Position numbers and translations under genes: made by a program
Shown: positions 8,515 to 16,780 of the stretch, in pieces
Numbering within the stretch: the first letter of the stretch is position 1
Layout: each line of letters opens with the position of its first letter
Notes under the pieces: generated by a model
What the model saw: the letters and a program-made list of their open reading frames with translations, nothing else
What the model was told of the DNA's origin: nothing
The model's database searches: none
From: Novosphingobium album (ex Hu et al. 2023)
Lineage (GTDB): Bacteria > Pseudomonadota > Alphaproteobacteria > Sphingomonadales > Sphingomonadaceae
Reading direction: 5' to 3'
NCBI RefSeq assembly: GCF_022832385.1
Contig: NZ_JALHLE010000028.1
Coordinates: forward strand, 1 to 64,000
DNA: 64,000 nucleotides

Positions 8515-9543
8515 CTACGAGGGCGGCGGTAATTGGAAAATTTTCGACTGTTCGATCAGCGGCTTGATTGCGTCGAGAATTTCATCCGCGGACAGGGTGC
8601 TTGGCTTGAGCGTAATCGTAAGGCCGGTTGAGCGATCACGGTCGACCTGGCCGATTGCGACGTCGCCCGACTGGATGACGGTTTTTGTGTTGCCTCTTGG
8701 GCGGTTGGCCGTAGCTTTAATAAGTCGATCGACGACGGCGCTGCCTGCAATGGGCTCTTCGTCACCGGACTGACGGAAACTTTGCTCTGCGGCAATGGCC
8801 TTAGCTGCTTCTTCCATCTTGTGGCGTTTGGTTGGATCGCGAAGAGCAGGAAGGATCTTGTCAGCATGACGGACTTGCAGGTCCATCGGCGAATTGAAGG
8901 CGGATACGATGATGCTGGGGATTTCGGTCAGGCTGATGTAGCGGGCCAGCATCGATTTTGAGACTTTGATACGCTCGGCCATGCGGGTCTGGACGCCGCC
9001 ATAGTACGTATCGACAGCGAATTTGTAATTTCGTCCGCGCTCGAGGTCGGAGATATCTTCGCGTTCGCGGTTCTCAATGTCAGCGAGACGAAATGCAGCT
9101 TCATCGTCGAGATCATCGATGATGCCGACAAGATCGATATCGGGGTAGTGGTTGGCGTTGAGCCAGGAAACTGCCCAATGTCGCCGGGTGCCGATGATCA
9201 ATTCATAGGGCAGGGGGGCTTTTGGGGTACGTCGAACGACTACGGGGATCTTGTTTCCGTTCTCGGCTTGAATGGATTCGATCAGGGTTCGTAGGCGGTC
9301 TTCGGACAGTTCTTGATAGTCGCGGGCGTTGCCCGGCCAGATCGAGCATTCCGCGGGCTTGAGCTTGATGGTGGGCCGCTTGACCATGCGCGATGCTTCG
9401 CTGAATGCGTCAAGACGCTTCGCGGTAAACGTGGTTCGTTGCTCCGGCGCTGTGGGGGCCGCTGGTTCGCTTTGATCGGTGGCCGCTTCCGGAGTGGAGG
9501 CCAAAGCCTCACCGATAATTGATCGACGGCGGGGACGGCTCAT
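8515..9543 (-). CDS. parB: ParB-family partition protein
   Basis: This 342-residue DNA-binding protein starts at an ATG that overlaps the parA stop by 4 bp. It has the ParB nuclease-like domain with the TRRHWA version of the box II motif near residue 118, a helix-turn-helix around residues 175-195 (RMAERIKVSKSMLARYISL) and a C-terminal dimerisation tail. It should load onto parS and activate the ParA ATPase to partition the plasmid. A palindrome that could be its site lies 97 bp downstream of its stop, before repA. Confidence 0.92.
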   Translation of the reverse strand: MSRPRRRSIIGEALASTPEAATDQSEPAAPTAPEQRTTFTAKRLDAFSEASRMVKRPTIKLKPAECSIWPGNARDYQELSEDRLRTLIESIQAENGNKIPVVVRRTPKAPLPYELIIGTRRHWAVSWLNANHYPDIDLVGIIDDLDDEAAFRLADIENREREDISDLERGRNYKFAVDTYYGGVQTRMAERIKVSKSMLARYISLTEIPSIIVSAFNSPMDLQVRHADKILPALRDPTKRHKMEEAAKAIAAEQSFRQSGDEEPIAGSAVVDRLIKATANRPRGNTKTVIQSGDVAIGQVDRDRSTGLTITLKPSTLSADEILDAIKPLIEQSKIFQLPPPS

Positions 9544-10745
9544 GCTGCAATACTCCCGGAATCGTCCGTCGTTCGTTGCATCGCAAGATTCTTAGAGGGC
9601 CATTGTTGGCGAATTTGTTGCAGAGCCTCGCCAAAGACCGAATCAAGGTTGTCGCGGCAACGCTGATATGTCGCAGTGGCAGCCGATGGCTTGCTTTCGT
9701 AGATCGAGCGGAATGCTTGCGTAGCGTTCTTTATTTCTTCTGATGACAGAATGGGCTGGCTCAGGAGAAAATTGGCGTAGGTCGCTTGCATCATCTGCAG
9801 CATTTCGTGTTCGCCCGGCTTGCCAGGGTTGAAGGCGGAGCACACAATTCGAATGAAACCGTAGTCGACTGGCGTTCCGTGGGAATCCAGGATCTCGAGA
9901 TTTTCAGCGATCGTTTCCATGAAGTGTATGGTCGAGAGGTAATCGAGTTGGCGGGCAGGCACTGGAATAAGGATGCCCGAGGCAGCTGCCATTACGTTGA
10001 GGCCCAAAAAGCCCATGGCTGGCGGAGGATCGAGTAGGATGACGTCGAAATCTTTGATGACCGTCTGCAGGCCGATCCTGAGCCGTTGAAGGCTCTCTCG
10101 AACAGCTTGGCTTCCTTCGGTAAGTGTCGAAGTGAGATCCCATTCAGCGTCCTGCAGGCCAAGACTGGAAGGGACAATTTTGGTCGTCGGCCAAGCGGTG
10201 TCGTGAATTGCCTTCGGGAATTCATCGAAGGTACTACGAGGCGATAAAAATTCGCCTAGAGTACATTCGTCGTCGAGGAGCGATTCGGGTTGGATGTCGA
10301 ACATTGTGGTCGTGGATGCTTGAGGATCGCAGTCTACCACAAGAACACGATAGCCATGCAGTGCCAGATAGTCTGCAAAGTGCTTGGTGATGGTGCTCTT
10401 GCCAACGCCGCCTTTGAAATTCTGAACTGCAACGACGACAGCATCTTCATCGGACGCTTTACCGACTTCGATGCCGAACACCTTTCGGATATGTGTGAGG
10501 TCATCGATTGTATAATATCGACGAGCGTTCCCCAGCTGCTTGGGCTGCGGCAGGCGACCGTCTTTTTCGGCTTGCCGGATAGCTTCAACAGAACGCCCGA
10601 CCAGTTCGGCGGCAATGCCAGGACCGAACGTAAGGTTGAGCACTTTGGTATTTTCGGGTTCGAATGCGATCTGTTTGACTCGGTCGCGCATGTCCTCGCA
10701 CGAGCGAGTCAGAGCGCGAAGTGTTTTGACGGTATACGATGGCAT
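9540..10745 (-). CDS. parA: ParA-family partition ATPase, type Ia
   Basis: The 401-residue product starts at the ATG at 10745, before which GGAG is seen. Residues 55-90 form a MerR-like DNA-binding helix-turn-helix, so this is the larger type Ia ParA that can repress its own promoter. The deviant Walker A motif KGGVGKST is at about 111-118 and the VDCDPQAS motif follows near 142. It is the first gene of the par-rep operon. The long 10746-10978 gap upstream, shared with the divergent transglycosylase gene, should hold its promoter. Confidence 0.93.
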   Translation of the reverse strand: MPSYTVKTLRALTRSCEDMRDRVKQIAFEPENTKVLNLTFGPGIAAELVGRSVEAIRQAEKDGRLPQPKQLGNARRYYTIDDLTHIRKVFGIEVGKASDEDAVVVAVQNFKGGVGKSTITKHFADYLALHGYRVLVVDCDPQASTTTMFDIQPESLLDDECTLGEFLSPRSTFDEFPKAIHDTAWPTTKIVPSSLGLQDAEWDLTSTLTEGSQAVRESLQRLRIGLQTVIKDFDVILLDPPPAMGFLGLNVMAAASGILIPVPARQLDYLSTIHFMETIAENLEILDSHGTPVDYGFIRIVCSAFNPGKPGEHEMLQMMQATYANFLLSQPILSSEEIKNATQAFRSIYESKPSAATATYQRCRDNLDSVFGEALQQIRQQWPSKNLAMQRTTDDSGSIAA

Positions 10746-10978
10746 GGATGAACCACTCCGGCCTGATTCGAGAATTTCGAACAACTTTGATATTCATGCC
10801 AGTATTCAGCGTCAAATGTCAAACTGCTGTTCAAAATAGCCCGATTTTGCAAAGCCGCGACATCAACCGCTCGTGTTCTCAAAGGCTCGCAGCGAACAAA
10901 CCGGATTGATGTCAGTTCGGAGGGGGTGTAGGCCATCGCGGCGATACCCACAGCCAGGCTTTGGAAACGAGGTCTGAT

Positions 10979-11821
10979 GTGAAGACGTTGACGATTATGA
11001 CGGCCCTGGCGTGTGCTTTGGGGTGGCTAGGGTCTGCCCAGGCTCGCGAAGCCGATGTTCAGACATTCTCAGGGCAACCGGTTGGCTTTCAATTGCTGCA
11101 GCCGGGCAACACGCCGGCGGCGGAGGTTCGACGTGAAAATGATCCGTCCGCATCTGCGGGACTGAACCTTCAGTCGGAGTTTCTCGGATTTGGTGATGAT
11201 GAATTGCCGAGTCGATCATCTGCGGGAGACTTGGTGTATATACCGTCATGGATGCGTGGCGGCGGAGCCGGGGTAACTGGGGATTTTCCAGCGCGGCTCT
11301 CCGAAACCCAATGTGGTCAACGCCAATATCGGGCCTACCCGGGGTTGACGGCAGAGCAGCAGGTACGGCGAGCCAGATTTTTCGAACGGATGGTCACGGC
11401 CGCCTGCAGCGCCGGCGTACCCGTAGATTTGTTTGATGCGCTCATCGTCCAGGAAAGTCGCTATAATCCGGCGGCGTTAAGTCCGAAGGGTGCAACCGGC
11501 TTAACTCAGCTTATGCCAGGCACCGCGCGGCTTCTCGGCGTTGCCGATCGGTGGAATGTCTCGGACAATCTCGAAGGTGGGGCGAGATATCTGCGGCAGC
11601 AGCTCGATGCGTTTGGAAATTGGGCACTGGCGCTGAGCGCCTATAATGCCGGCCCTGCCAACGTGCAGAAATATGGCGGTGTCCCGCCATTTCGCGAGAC
11701 GAGGGCCTATGTTCGTAAGATTTTGGCGTCTATCGAGCAGCACCAGCAGGGTCGTGGTGATGAACCGGTCGGAACGCGCGTGCCAACTCAATCGGTGATG
11801 CTTGCTTCGTTTATCCCGTAG
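10979..11821 (+). CDS. Lytic transglycosylase (SLT domain)
   Basis: The protein begins with a clear signal peptide (MKTLTIMTALACALGWLGSAQA) from a GTG at 10979; a TTG at 10961 is an alternative. The C-terminal half is a soluble lytic transglycosylase domain with catalytic Glu in the VQESRYNPAA motif (about residue 159), then GATGLTQLMPGT and ALSAYNAGP. It should cut peptidoglycan in the periplasm to let the mating apparatus through, the VirB1-like role. It lies about 3.7 kb upstream of the transfer operon and is divergent from parA. Its end overlaps the converging membrane gene by 11 bp. Confidence 0.9.
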   Translation: MKTLTIMTALACALGWLGSAQAREADVQTFSGQPVGFQLLQPGNTPAAEVRRENDPSASAGLNLQSEFLGFGDDELPSRSSAGDLVYIPSWMRGGGAGVTGDFPARLSETQCGQRQYRAYPGLTAEQQVRRARFFERMVTAACSAGVPVDLFDALIVQESRYNPAALSPKGATGLTQLMPGTARLLGVADRWNVSDNLEGGARYLRQQLDAFGNWALALSAYNAGPANVQKYGGVPPFRETRAYVRKILASIEQHQQGRGDEPVGTRVPTQSVMLASFIP

Positions 11822-12098
11822 GTTCGATGTTCCAAAAGACGTCGAAGCCGACATGATAGGCAAAATACAGCGCAATGAAGGCGATTACGGGTGTACCAAG
11901 CAGATAGTTTCGTTGCCATCGCAGCCATATCTTGGGCAAGGCGAGGGCAATGTCGAGGCGGGTGGCAAAAGAGGGGCGCCATTTTCCTTGAAACAGGTCG
12001 AGAAACGTGGCTACCGCGGCAAGAGCACCGCAAATAAGCGCCATGCAGCCAACCGCGATGTAAAGGGACGTCCAGGCTATGAGCGCTGCTTGGTTCAT
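11811..12098 (-). CDS. Small inner-membrane protein, unknown
   Basis: The 95-residue product from the ATG at 12098 has two likely membrane helices: residues 6-30 and a C-terminal one around 70-88. A basic, Trp-rich segment lies between them. A longer frame from 12179 would overlap the end of repC, so the internal start is preferred. It follows repC by 34 bp on the same strand and converges on the transglycosylase gene. I do not recognise a family. Confidence 0.55.
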   Translation of the reverse strand: MNQAALIAWTSLYIAVGCMALICGALAAVATFLDLFQGKWRPSFATRLDIALALPKIWLRWQRNYLLGTPVIAFIALYFAYHVGFDVFWNIEPTG

Positions 12099-12132
12099 GC
12101 TTGAAGTGTAGTCCCAACTCACGCAAATATCA

Positions 12133-13509
12133 TTAACAAGCAACCAAGGGCTTGTGTTCCGCAGTTCTCCTGCGCGCAAATACAGTATGCCCGATGTTTA
12201 AATCGCCGTCGGCGGCTTTACGGACTATTCCGCGCATATAGGCATCGGCTGATTTGTGAATCTTACTCTCCGCCACGAGCTGGCCTGTGATGAGCAAGCA
12301 CAGTGTCGTTGCGGCGATGCCTAGCGCGGCGACGGAGGCATCGGCGATGTTGTTGGACACGCCTATGAGCCGCGCCAGTTCGTGTGGTGTCGACCGGGTA
12401 GGACCATGACGCAGATTGATCAGATCGTGCGTGAAGGGAAAAAGCCAAGAAGTCTCACGCCACGAAAATCCGCTTCGAATGATGCCGTAGGGATCTTCGA
12501 AACCCGGTTTAGAGGTATCCCCTAAAGACCTTGAAGCGGGAAGGGAGCGGCCGTCGTGCGCGTACTCCTCTTCTGCCGAGCTGCTACTTTCACCTTGGTT
12601 TGTTGAATCGCTGTATTGGTAGTGGACGGTATCGTCCGGTCTAGTGGACGACTCGTCCGCAAAATCGGGGCAACGGATCGCAGATTGCAGTAGCTGTTCT
12701 ACTTCGAGCAGGAAGTCTTCAGCATCGGAGCAAATGGCCTGAAGCTCGGCTATGTCAGCGTTTCGTAGCTGGTCTCTTTGCGCCCTTAACATTCCGAGTT
12801 TTTGCTCTGCCTCGTTCGCCCACGAGCAGTCGGTTACGCTGCGAAGGAGAGTTGAGGCTGACCGCAGTGCGTCTGTGGTTCGCCTAGGCAATTCGATTCT
12901 CTTCATCCTCAGATGTTCCTCGGTCTGAACGAGGTCCTCTATCGATTTCACGAGGATGCGCAGGGGGGCCAATGACCATCCAGATCCAATCGGCCCGCTT
13001 GCCGTTCGACGATAGGATCGATGCCCATTGCCCTTGGCGCAGAAGGGGATGATCATGCCCCAGCGCGCCAATTCGCGCAGCACACGCCTTGCGTTCTGGA
13101 TGTTCCAGCGGTCTTCGAGTGTTTTGTTGCTTGCGCCCATTACCGGACCTGCTGGAGCTGACCAGTCCTGTTCATGGGCGCACATGAGGCAAAGCTCATA
13201 GAGTTTACCCCAGGTGTTTCGCGTGATGGGATGGGTCACGCTACCTCGTTTCGCAAGGTAATTCAGCGCACAGAGCAGTCGTGCTCGAAGTGGTTTGTTA
13301 GGGGTTTCGAGGTTGTTAGCCGCGTTCCTCAAACTTGAATACACGAGTGCCGCCCATCGAGATCTGTCCGCCGGCGTGAGCAACTCCGGGATCTCGGTAG
13401 GCAGCCGATCAGCGAGTTTAACTAAGTCCCCGATCGCACTGGAATGACCGCGATACGCACTTGTTTGGTGGGTCGTCACGATTCCGGCCGGACATATGGC
13501 AATACTCAT
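12133..13509 (-). CDS. repC: RepC-type replication initiator
   Basis: The ATG at 13509 follows GGGAG, giving 458 residues. The N-terminal half has the RepC winged-helix pattern, with a segment near residue 140 (RRVLRELARWGMI) followed by a GNGHRSYRR wing. The C-terminal end AYMRGIVRKAADGDLNIG is the usual RepC terminus. A Ser/Asp-rich linker separates the two parts. RepC proteins of repABC plasmids act on an origin inside their own gene. Here repC stands alone, about 1.4 kb from parA, with no own repA/repB. Its leader is long and structured. Confidence 0.82.
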   Translation of the reverse strand: MSIAICPAGIVTTHQTSAYRGHSSAIGDLVKLADRLPTEIPELLTPADRSRWAALVYSSLRNAANNLETPNKPLRARLLCALNYLAKRGSVTHPITRNTWGKLYELCLMCAHEQDWSAPAGPVMGASNKTLEDRWNIQNARRVLRELARWGMIIPFCAKGNGHRSYRRTASGPIGSGWSLAPLRILVKSIEDLVQTEEHLRMKRIELPRRTTDALRSASTLLRSVTDCSWANEAEQKLGMLRAQRDQLRNADIAELQAICSDAEDFLLEVEQLLQSAIRCPDFADESSTRPDDTVHYQYSDSTNQGESSSSAEEEYAHDGRSLPASRSLGDTSKPGFEDPYGIIRSGFSWRETSWLFPFTHDLINLRHGPTRSTPHELARLIGVSNNIADASVAALGIAATTLCLLITGQLVAESKIHKSADAYMRGIVRKAADGDLNIGHTVFARRRTAEHKPLVAC

Positions 13510-13615
13510 TCGTTCGCTCCCGCGTGTTGCGAGAGACGGCACAGACGCGATCATACTCCGCGGCAGGCGCGGGTTAGATCTTGTAGAATGCGAAGGTGAG
13601 GCGTATTTTCGGACG

Positions 13616-13693
13616 TGAACTTTTGGCGCTGCCCGCCTTTTCAGGCGGAGGCCTCATCCTTCCAAGGGCCCGGGCCATGCCTGGGTCTTTTTT
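13616..13693 (+). ncRNA. Candidate counter-transcribed RNA against the repC leader
   Basis: It runs opposite to repC. It contains a 6-bp stem with a TTTC loop at 13633-13648 and ends in a hairpin plus six T at 13669-13693. A weak promoter, TTGTAG (13581-13586) with 17 bp to TATTTT (13604-13609), would start it near 13616, giving about 78 nt. The same position and form are used by ctRNA/incA RNAs of repABC plasmids, which block repC expression. The 5' end is a guess. Confidence 0.45.
13669..13693 (+). terminator. Rho-independent terminator
   Basis: Stem CCCGGG (13669-13674) with CCTGGG (13680-13685), including one G-T pair, loop of 5 bases, then TC and six T. It terminates rightward transcription, that is, opposite to repC. 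Confidence 0.6.
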
Positions 13694-13836
13694 GTCTGTG
13701 CTATCTCCTCCTTCGTGGACCAGTGAAGGTCGGGCATACGCCCGGCCGGGCTTGGCGTACCGTTGGAGCGCAGCAAAACGCTGCGCAAAATCGGTTGCGC
13801 CAAAAGGGTTGGACTGGTAAGGAGAAAGTGACTGCT

Positions 13837-13854
13837 TTTCCCACCAGTGGGTTA
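13837..13854. promoter_or_regulatory. parS-like imperfect palindrome
   Basis: TTTCCCACCAGTGGGTTA matches the perfect palindrome at 8401-8418 in 14 of 18 positions, including both CCCAC/GTGGG halves. It sits just upstream of the repC leader and beside a terminator. It may be a second, weaker site for the same DNA-binding protein. Confidence 0.45.
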
Positions 13855-13856
13855 TG

Positions 13857-13887
13857 AAAAGGGCTCGGCGCCAACCGAGCCCTTTTT
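13857..13887. terminator. Bidirectional rho-independent terminator
   Basis: AAAAGGGCTCGG and CCGAGCCCTTTTT pair over 12 bp around a 6-base loop, with T-runs on both strands. It directly follows the stop codon of the ribbon-helix-helix gene on the minus strand and would insulate that gene from repC. Confidence 0.85.
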
Positions 13888-14105
13888 CATTCTGGGTTGC
13901 GTTGAATTGCTACATCGTCGTTCTGGTGCCTTTCTCGATTAAGGTAGGAATTGATGACGTTGGTAATGACGGCGTCACGGCTTACGCCGTCCCTTTTCAA
14001 TTCGTCGATGCTGTTGATGAGGCTCGCGGGCAGCCAGACTTCCAGTGGCCTCAGGCCGCGGTCCCGCATGCGCTGTCTGTGCGTTGCCTTTCGGTCGATC
14101 GCCAT
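13887..14105 (-). CDS. Small ribbon-helix-helix-like protein
   Basis: The 72-residue product starts at an ATG preceded by GAGAGGAG. It has a basic N-terminus, then a strand-like LRPLEVWLPASL and two helices (NSIDELKRDGVSRDAVITNVINSYLN, residues 29-54). This is the length and pattern of CopG/Arc-like repressors that control plasmid genes. It is the last gene of a short minus-strand group and ends at a strong terminator. The family call rests on pattern only. Confidence 0.65.
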   Translation of the reverse strand: MAIDRKATHRQRMRDRGLRPLEVWLPASLINSIDELKRDGVSRDAVITNVINSYLNRERHQNDDVAIQRNPE

Positions 14106-14189
14106 GTGGGTACTCCTCTCGGAGAGGAACGTTACGCGGCTGTTCCTAGGGACGGGGAGGCTGAACAATGGCAGGGCCGATGCACAGTG

Positions 14190-14684
14190 TCAGGCGATCG
14201 GAGTTTCCTCTCGCTCTACGACCCGCGCGTGGTGAGCGCAGATTTGTTCTGTGATCTTCTGCGCGTGGGATCGGCAGAGGTTTCTGCGTATCGGTTTGAA
14301 ATCACCCCGGACCGCAGAGAGCTGCTCGTTTAGAGCGATTCCCAGTTCTTCGGTGTAGGCAGCGATCGTTTCGCAGCATGGATCGAAATAGGCCTGCGGA
14401 TTATTGAGGACTTGGACGGCGACCATCGCTCTTAGGGGATCAATGCCGAGGCAATCGTAGACCTGCTGCAGTTCGGTAACGCTTATTAGGCCTGCCTCGA
14501 TTTTCTCGAAGAGTTGTCGTCGTAGCCGGTCGTTCACGACGCCTCGTCGTTGCAATTCGCGCAGGCTGACATTCTGGCTGGCCATCGCTTCTCTGATGAT
14601 CACTGCATACCCAAAGCCTGCGCTGGATCGTGGGTTGGTTTCGGCGCTCTGCTCGTCGGCGTCCATCCGAATCAACTGGCCCAT
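14190..14684 (-). CDS. Putative HTH regulator
   Basis: The 164-residue product starts at 14684, with GGGG upstream. Residues 25-80 look like a Cro/XRE-type helix-turn-helix: IIREAMASQNVSLREL, then RQLFEKIEAGLIS and TELQQVYDCLGID. The C-terminal half is basic and Cys/His-containing. An inverted repeat 30-56 bp upstream of its start fits an operator, perhaps for autoregulation. It lies 84 bp upstream of the ribbon-helix-helix gene on the same strand. Confidence 0.55.
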   Translation of the reverse strand: MGQLIRMDADEQSAETNPRSSAGFGYAVIIREAMASQNVSLRELQRRGVVNDRLRRQLFEKIEAGLISVTELQQVYDCLGIDPLRAMVAVQVLNNPQAYFDPCCETIAAYTEELGIALNEQLSAVRGDFKPIRRNLCRSHAQKITEQICAHHARVVEREETPIA

Positions 14685-14713
14685 ATGAATACCCCAAAGT
14701 GTGGTTTCATTGA

Positions 14714-14740
14714 GCCGTATGGGACTGACTCCTATACGGC
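14714..14740. promoter_or_regulatory. Inverted repeat, candidate operator
   Basis: GCCGTATGGGA (14714-14724) and TCCTATACGGC (14730-14740) match as an inverted repeat in 10 of 11 positions around a 5-bp spacer. It is placed just upstream of the putative HTH regulator gene. Confidence 0.5.
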
Positions 14741-14792
14741 CAATGCACTTGCATTGCTGTTATGGGAGGAAACAGAGGATTTTGGCAAGCCC

Positions 14793-15146
14793 TCAATCAG
14801 AGAGTGTCACGAGCAAGCAGCAAAAGATTACCGTTTCTCGGGCGGAAACAGGAAAATCCACAAGTTCTTGAAGCCGCTTACGAAAGTGTTCGAATTGATC
14901 TCTCTTGTTGGCATGCAGCCTGAGGAAAATCTGGATATCACCATCAAAGGGTGCTCCAAGACGTAATTCTTCAATGGCTTCGAAAGGGGGGGCGATATCA
15001 GTCGATATCGTGTAGTTTATAACGCCGGACAGGGTTTCATATCTTAGATGACGGCGGCTTAATTGCCGAATTGCGTTCAGTGTCATCGCAAATGCACTTT
15101 CGTTTACCCGCATCTTATAGACGGTAACTCTTGAATCGCTGTTCAC
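14793..15146 (-). CDS. Small hypothetical protein
   Basis: A 117-residue product is predicted from the start at 15146; M12 is another option. It is a mixed alpha/beta sequence with no recognised motif and no membrane segment. It heads the minus-strand group of small genes next to the transfer operon, so a regulatory role in transfer or replication is possible but not shown. A plus-strand frame over part of the region is less protein-like. Confidence 0.45.
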   Translation of the reverse strand: MNSDSRVTVYKMRVNESAFAMTLNAIRQLSRRHLRYETLSGVINYTISTDIAPPFEAIEELRLGAPFDGDIQIFLRLHANKRDQFEHFRKRLQELVDFPVSARETVIFCCLLVTLSD

Positions 15147-15548
15147 GGATCTGGAGGCCCCTGCTTATCCCGAGCCGCTGGTAGCACTGGAACTGGCGGT
15201 AGATAAGCGCCTTGCTTCGAGCGCTGAACGATGTGGTTCGGCATGGAACGATGGGTCGGAGTATCCGTAGGTCGACCTATGTTCGCCTCGTGAGGCGCAC
15301 AAAAGCGCCAGGCGAGGGCGCATATTGTTCCTTGTGGGGGCAAATAGAACCCGGAGTGGAGACTGCGTGACTCCAGGTGGTGCCGCAAGCAACCGTGCAG
15401 GGTGCCGAATCATGCCCGATTTCATCAAATAGACCGCCTTCATTTAAGAAGTGGTTACAAAAAGGACGGGGCGTTATTGATCGAGCGCCGGGTCTGTTCC
15501 GTGGTGTGTTCGCGCAGATGCGCAGGATTACACGGAAAGGTACTCTTC
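15147..15548. other. Leader region before the transfer operon
   Basis: About 400 bp without a convincing gene separate the small minus-strand genes from traA. The one clear element is a perfect 12-bp palindrome, TAGGTCGACCTA, at 15268-15279, which could be an operator of the transfer promoter. Two minus-strand frames here look like chance. Confidence 0.45.
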
Positions 15549-15872
15549 ATGAATGCTCTCAAAGTGGAAGCTGCCAATGTTGGCAAGAATATTGCCGTCG
15601 CGGCCGGCTTGGCGGCGCTTGCGTCGGTGGTCGGTGTGGAAATGGCGTTCGCCGGCACGGACGGCACCTTCGATACGGCGCTGACGAAGTTCACGGACTT
15701 CCTCGAAGGTTCGGGCGGCAAGATCATCACGGTGCTGTCTCTCGCCGGCGGCGTTGTCGGTCTGGCTTCGGGTCGCTTCTCGCTCGGTCAGGTCGCGATT
15801 CCGGTCGGGGTCGGCGTCGGCGCCGGCACCGGCGTGCCGATCGTCACGTCGACTGTGACCGCCACCATCTGA
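15549..15872 (+). CDS. traA: Pilin precursor TraA
   Basis: The ATG at 15549 follows AAAGG and gives 107 residues. A cationic N-terminus is followed by a hydrophobic leader ending at ...EMAFA, a likely leader-peptidase cut. Then come a short mature pilin with a hydrophobic helix (IITVLSLAGGVVGLASG) and a Gly/Val-rich second one. This is the pattern of F-type TraA/VirB2 pilins. It is the first gene of the transfer operon, and a longer upstream frame was rejected because it lacks a leader. Confidence 0.85.
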   Translation: MNALKVEAANVGKNIAVAAGLAALASVVGVEMAFAGTDGTFDTALTKFTDFLEGSGGKIITVLSLAGGVVGLASGRFSLGQVAIPVGVGVGAGTGVPIVTSTVTATI

Positions 15873-15930
15873 ACCAATTTCATGGGCCGCACGTCTCCGG
15901 CGGCCCATGAAATCTCCTCGGGGCGGTCTT

Positions 15931-16215
15931 ATGGATCAGTATAGCATTCCCAAGCATCTCGACGACCCGGAGCTTATTGGCTTTTGGACGCTCGATGAAT
16001 TCCTTGTGATGGTTATCCCTTTCACCTGGGGGATTCTTAGCCAGCACATCGTCATCGGGCTCGCCCTGTCAGTGGCTGCCTGGCTGGGGTATCGCAAACT
16101 TCGAGCCGGTCGCTCGATGCACTGGGTGCTGCATGTCGCTTACTGGCATCTGCCGGGCGGCTTCTTTGGTCTGAAGGTCGCCCCGCCCTCTCATCTTCGG
16201 GTCATGGCGGGCTGA
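15931..16215 (+). CDS. traL: Pilus assembly protein TraL
   Basis: The 94-residue TraL starts at the ATG at 15931 (MDQYSIPKHLDDP); an upstream start at 15907 is less likely. The IPKHLDDPELI motif and two closely spaced membrane helices are typical of TraL/VirB3, an inner-membrane part of the F-type channel. It sits between the pilin gene and traE. Confidence 0.88.
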   Translation: MDQYSIPKHLDDPELIGFWTLDEFLVMVIPFTWGILSQHIVIGLALSVAAWLGYRKLRAGRSMHWVLHVAYWHLPGGFFGLKVAPPSHLRVMAG

Positions 16216-16216
16216 T

Positions 16217-16780
16217 ATGGATCTTGCTTTCGCACACGAGCAATCGCAGCGGGCACTCAAGCAGCGAAATCTGCTGGCGATCGCTTGCCTCGCACTCTTG
16301 CTTTCTTGTTTCGCGCTTCTGACGTTCGCGAGCCGACGTGATCGCGAGGTCATTCTTCAGCCTGTCGTGCCCAAGGAAATGGCGATTTCGTCCGCGGGCG
16401 TTTCGGCGGACTACCTGGAAGCGGTGACGCGCGACGCGGCACTCCTCACTCTAAATCGATCGCCGGAGACGTTGCAGTACTGGATGGATTCCATCCTCAA
16501 GATTACCGCTCCAGAGGCTCGCGGGCCGTTGAAGGCGGAACTCGCGAAGATCGTCGAGGAGCAGCAGGGCTCCCAAGTCACCCAGTTCGTGACGATCGAC
16601 TGGATACGGGTCGATCCCGAAGCGCTGACCAGCGAGGTCGGCGGCGTTCTGCATACGGTTGTCGCTGCGCGCGATGTTCGCAGCGAGAATCGCGTCTTCC
16701 GCTTCACATGGAAATACGAGGGTCTGAGCCTCAAGCTTCTCGGTTTTGGCGTTGTTCTCAAGAAGGATGAAACCGAATGA
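16217..16780 (+). CDS. traE: TraE, T4SS inner-membrane component
   Basis: The 187-residue protein has one N-terminal membrane helix (residues 19-35, LLAIACLALLLSCFALL) and a periplasmic domain, as in TraE/VirB8. TraE is part of the inner-membrane platform of the mating channel. It begins one base after traL and its stop overlaps traK by 4 bp, so translation is coupled. Confidence 0.88.
   Translation: MDLAFAHEQSQRALKQRNLLAIACLALLLSCFALLTFASRRDREVILQPVVPKEMAISSAGVSADYLEAVTRDAALLTLNRSPETLQYWMDSILKITAPEARGPLKAELAKIVEEQQGSQVTQFVTIDWIRVDPEALTSEVGGVLHTVVAARDVRSENRVFRFTWKYEGLSLKLLGFGVVLKKDETE

Larger units (their letters stand above)
13510..13856 (-). promoter_or_regulatory. Structured leader of repC
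   Basis: This 347-bp gap upstream of repC has four hairpins in a row: 13633-13648 (CCGCCT/AGGCGG), 13669-13685 (CCCGGG/CCTGGG), 13737-13760 (TACGCC/GGCGTA) and 13768-13786 (GCGCAGC/GCTGCGC). Open frames across it look like chance. The arrangement suggests leader-based control of repC by a counter-transcribed RNA. Confidence 0.5.

Noticed and set aside
13596..13857. Plus-strand frames upstream of repC
   Set aside because: They cross the hairpins and terminator of the repC leader and look unlike proteins.
14550..14966. Plus-strand frame of 138 codons
   Set aside because: It overlaps two better minus-strand genes and an inverted repeat, and its composition is not protein-like at the N-terminus.
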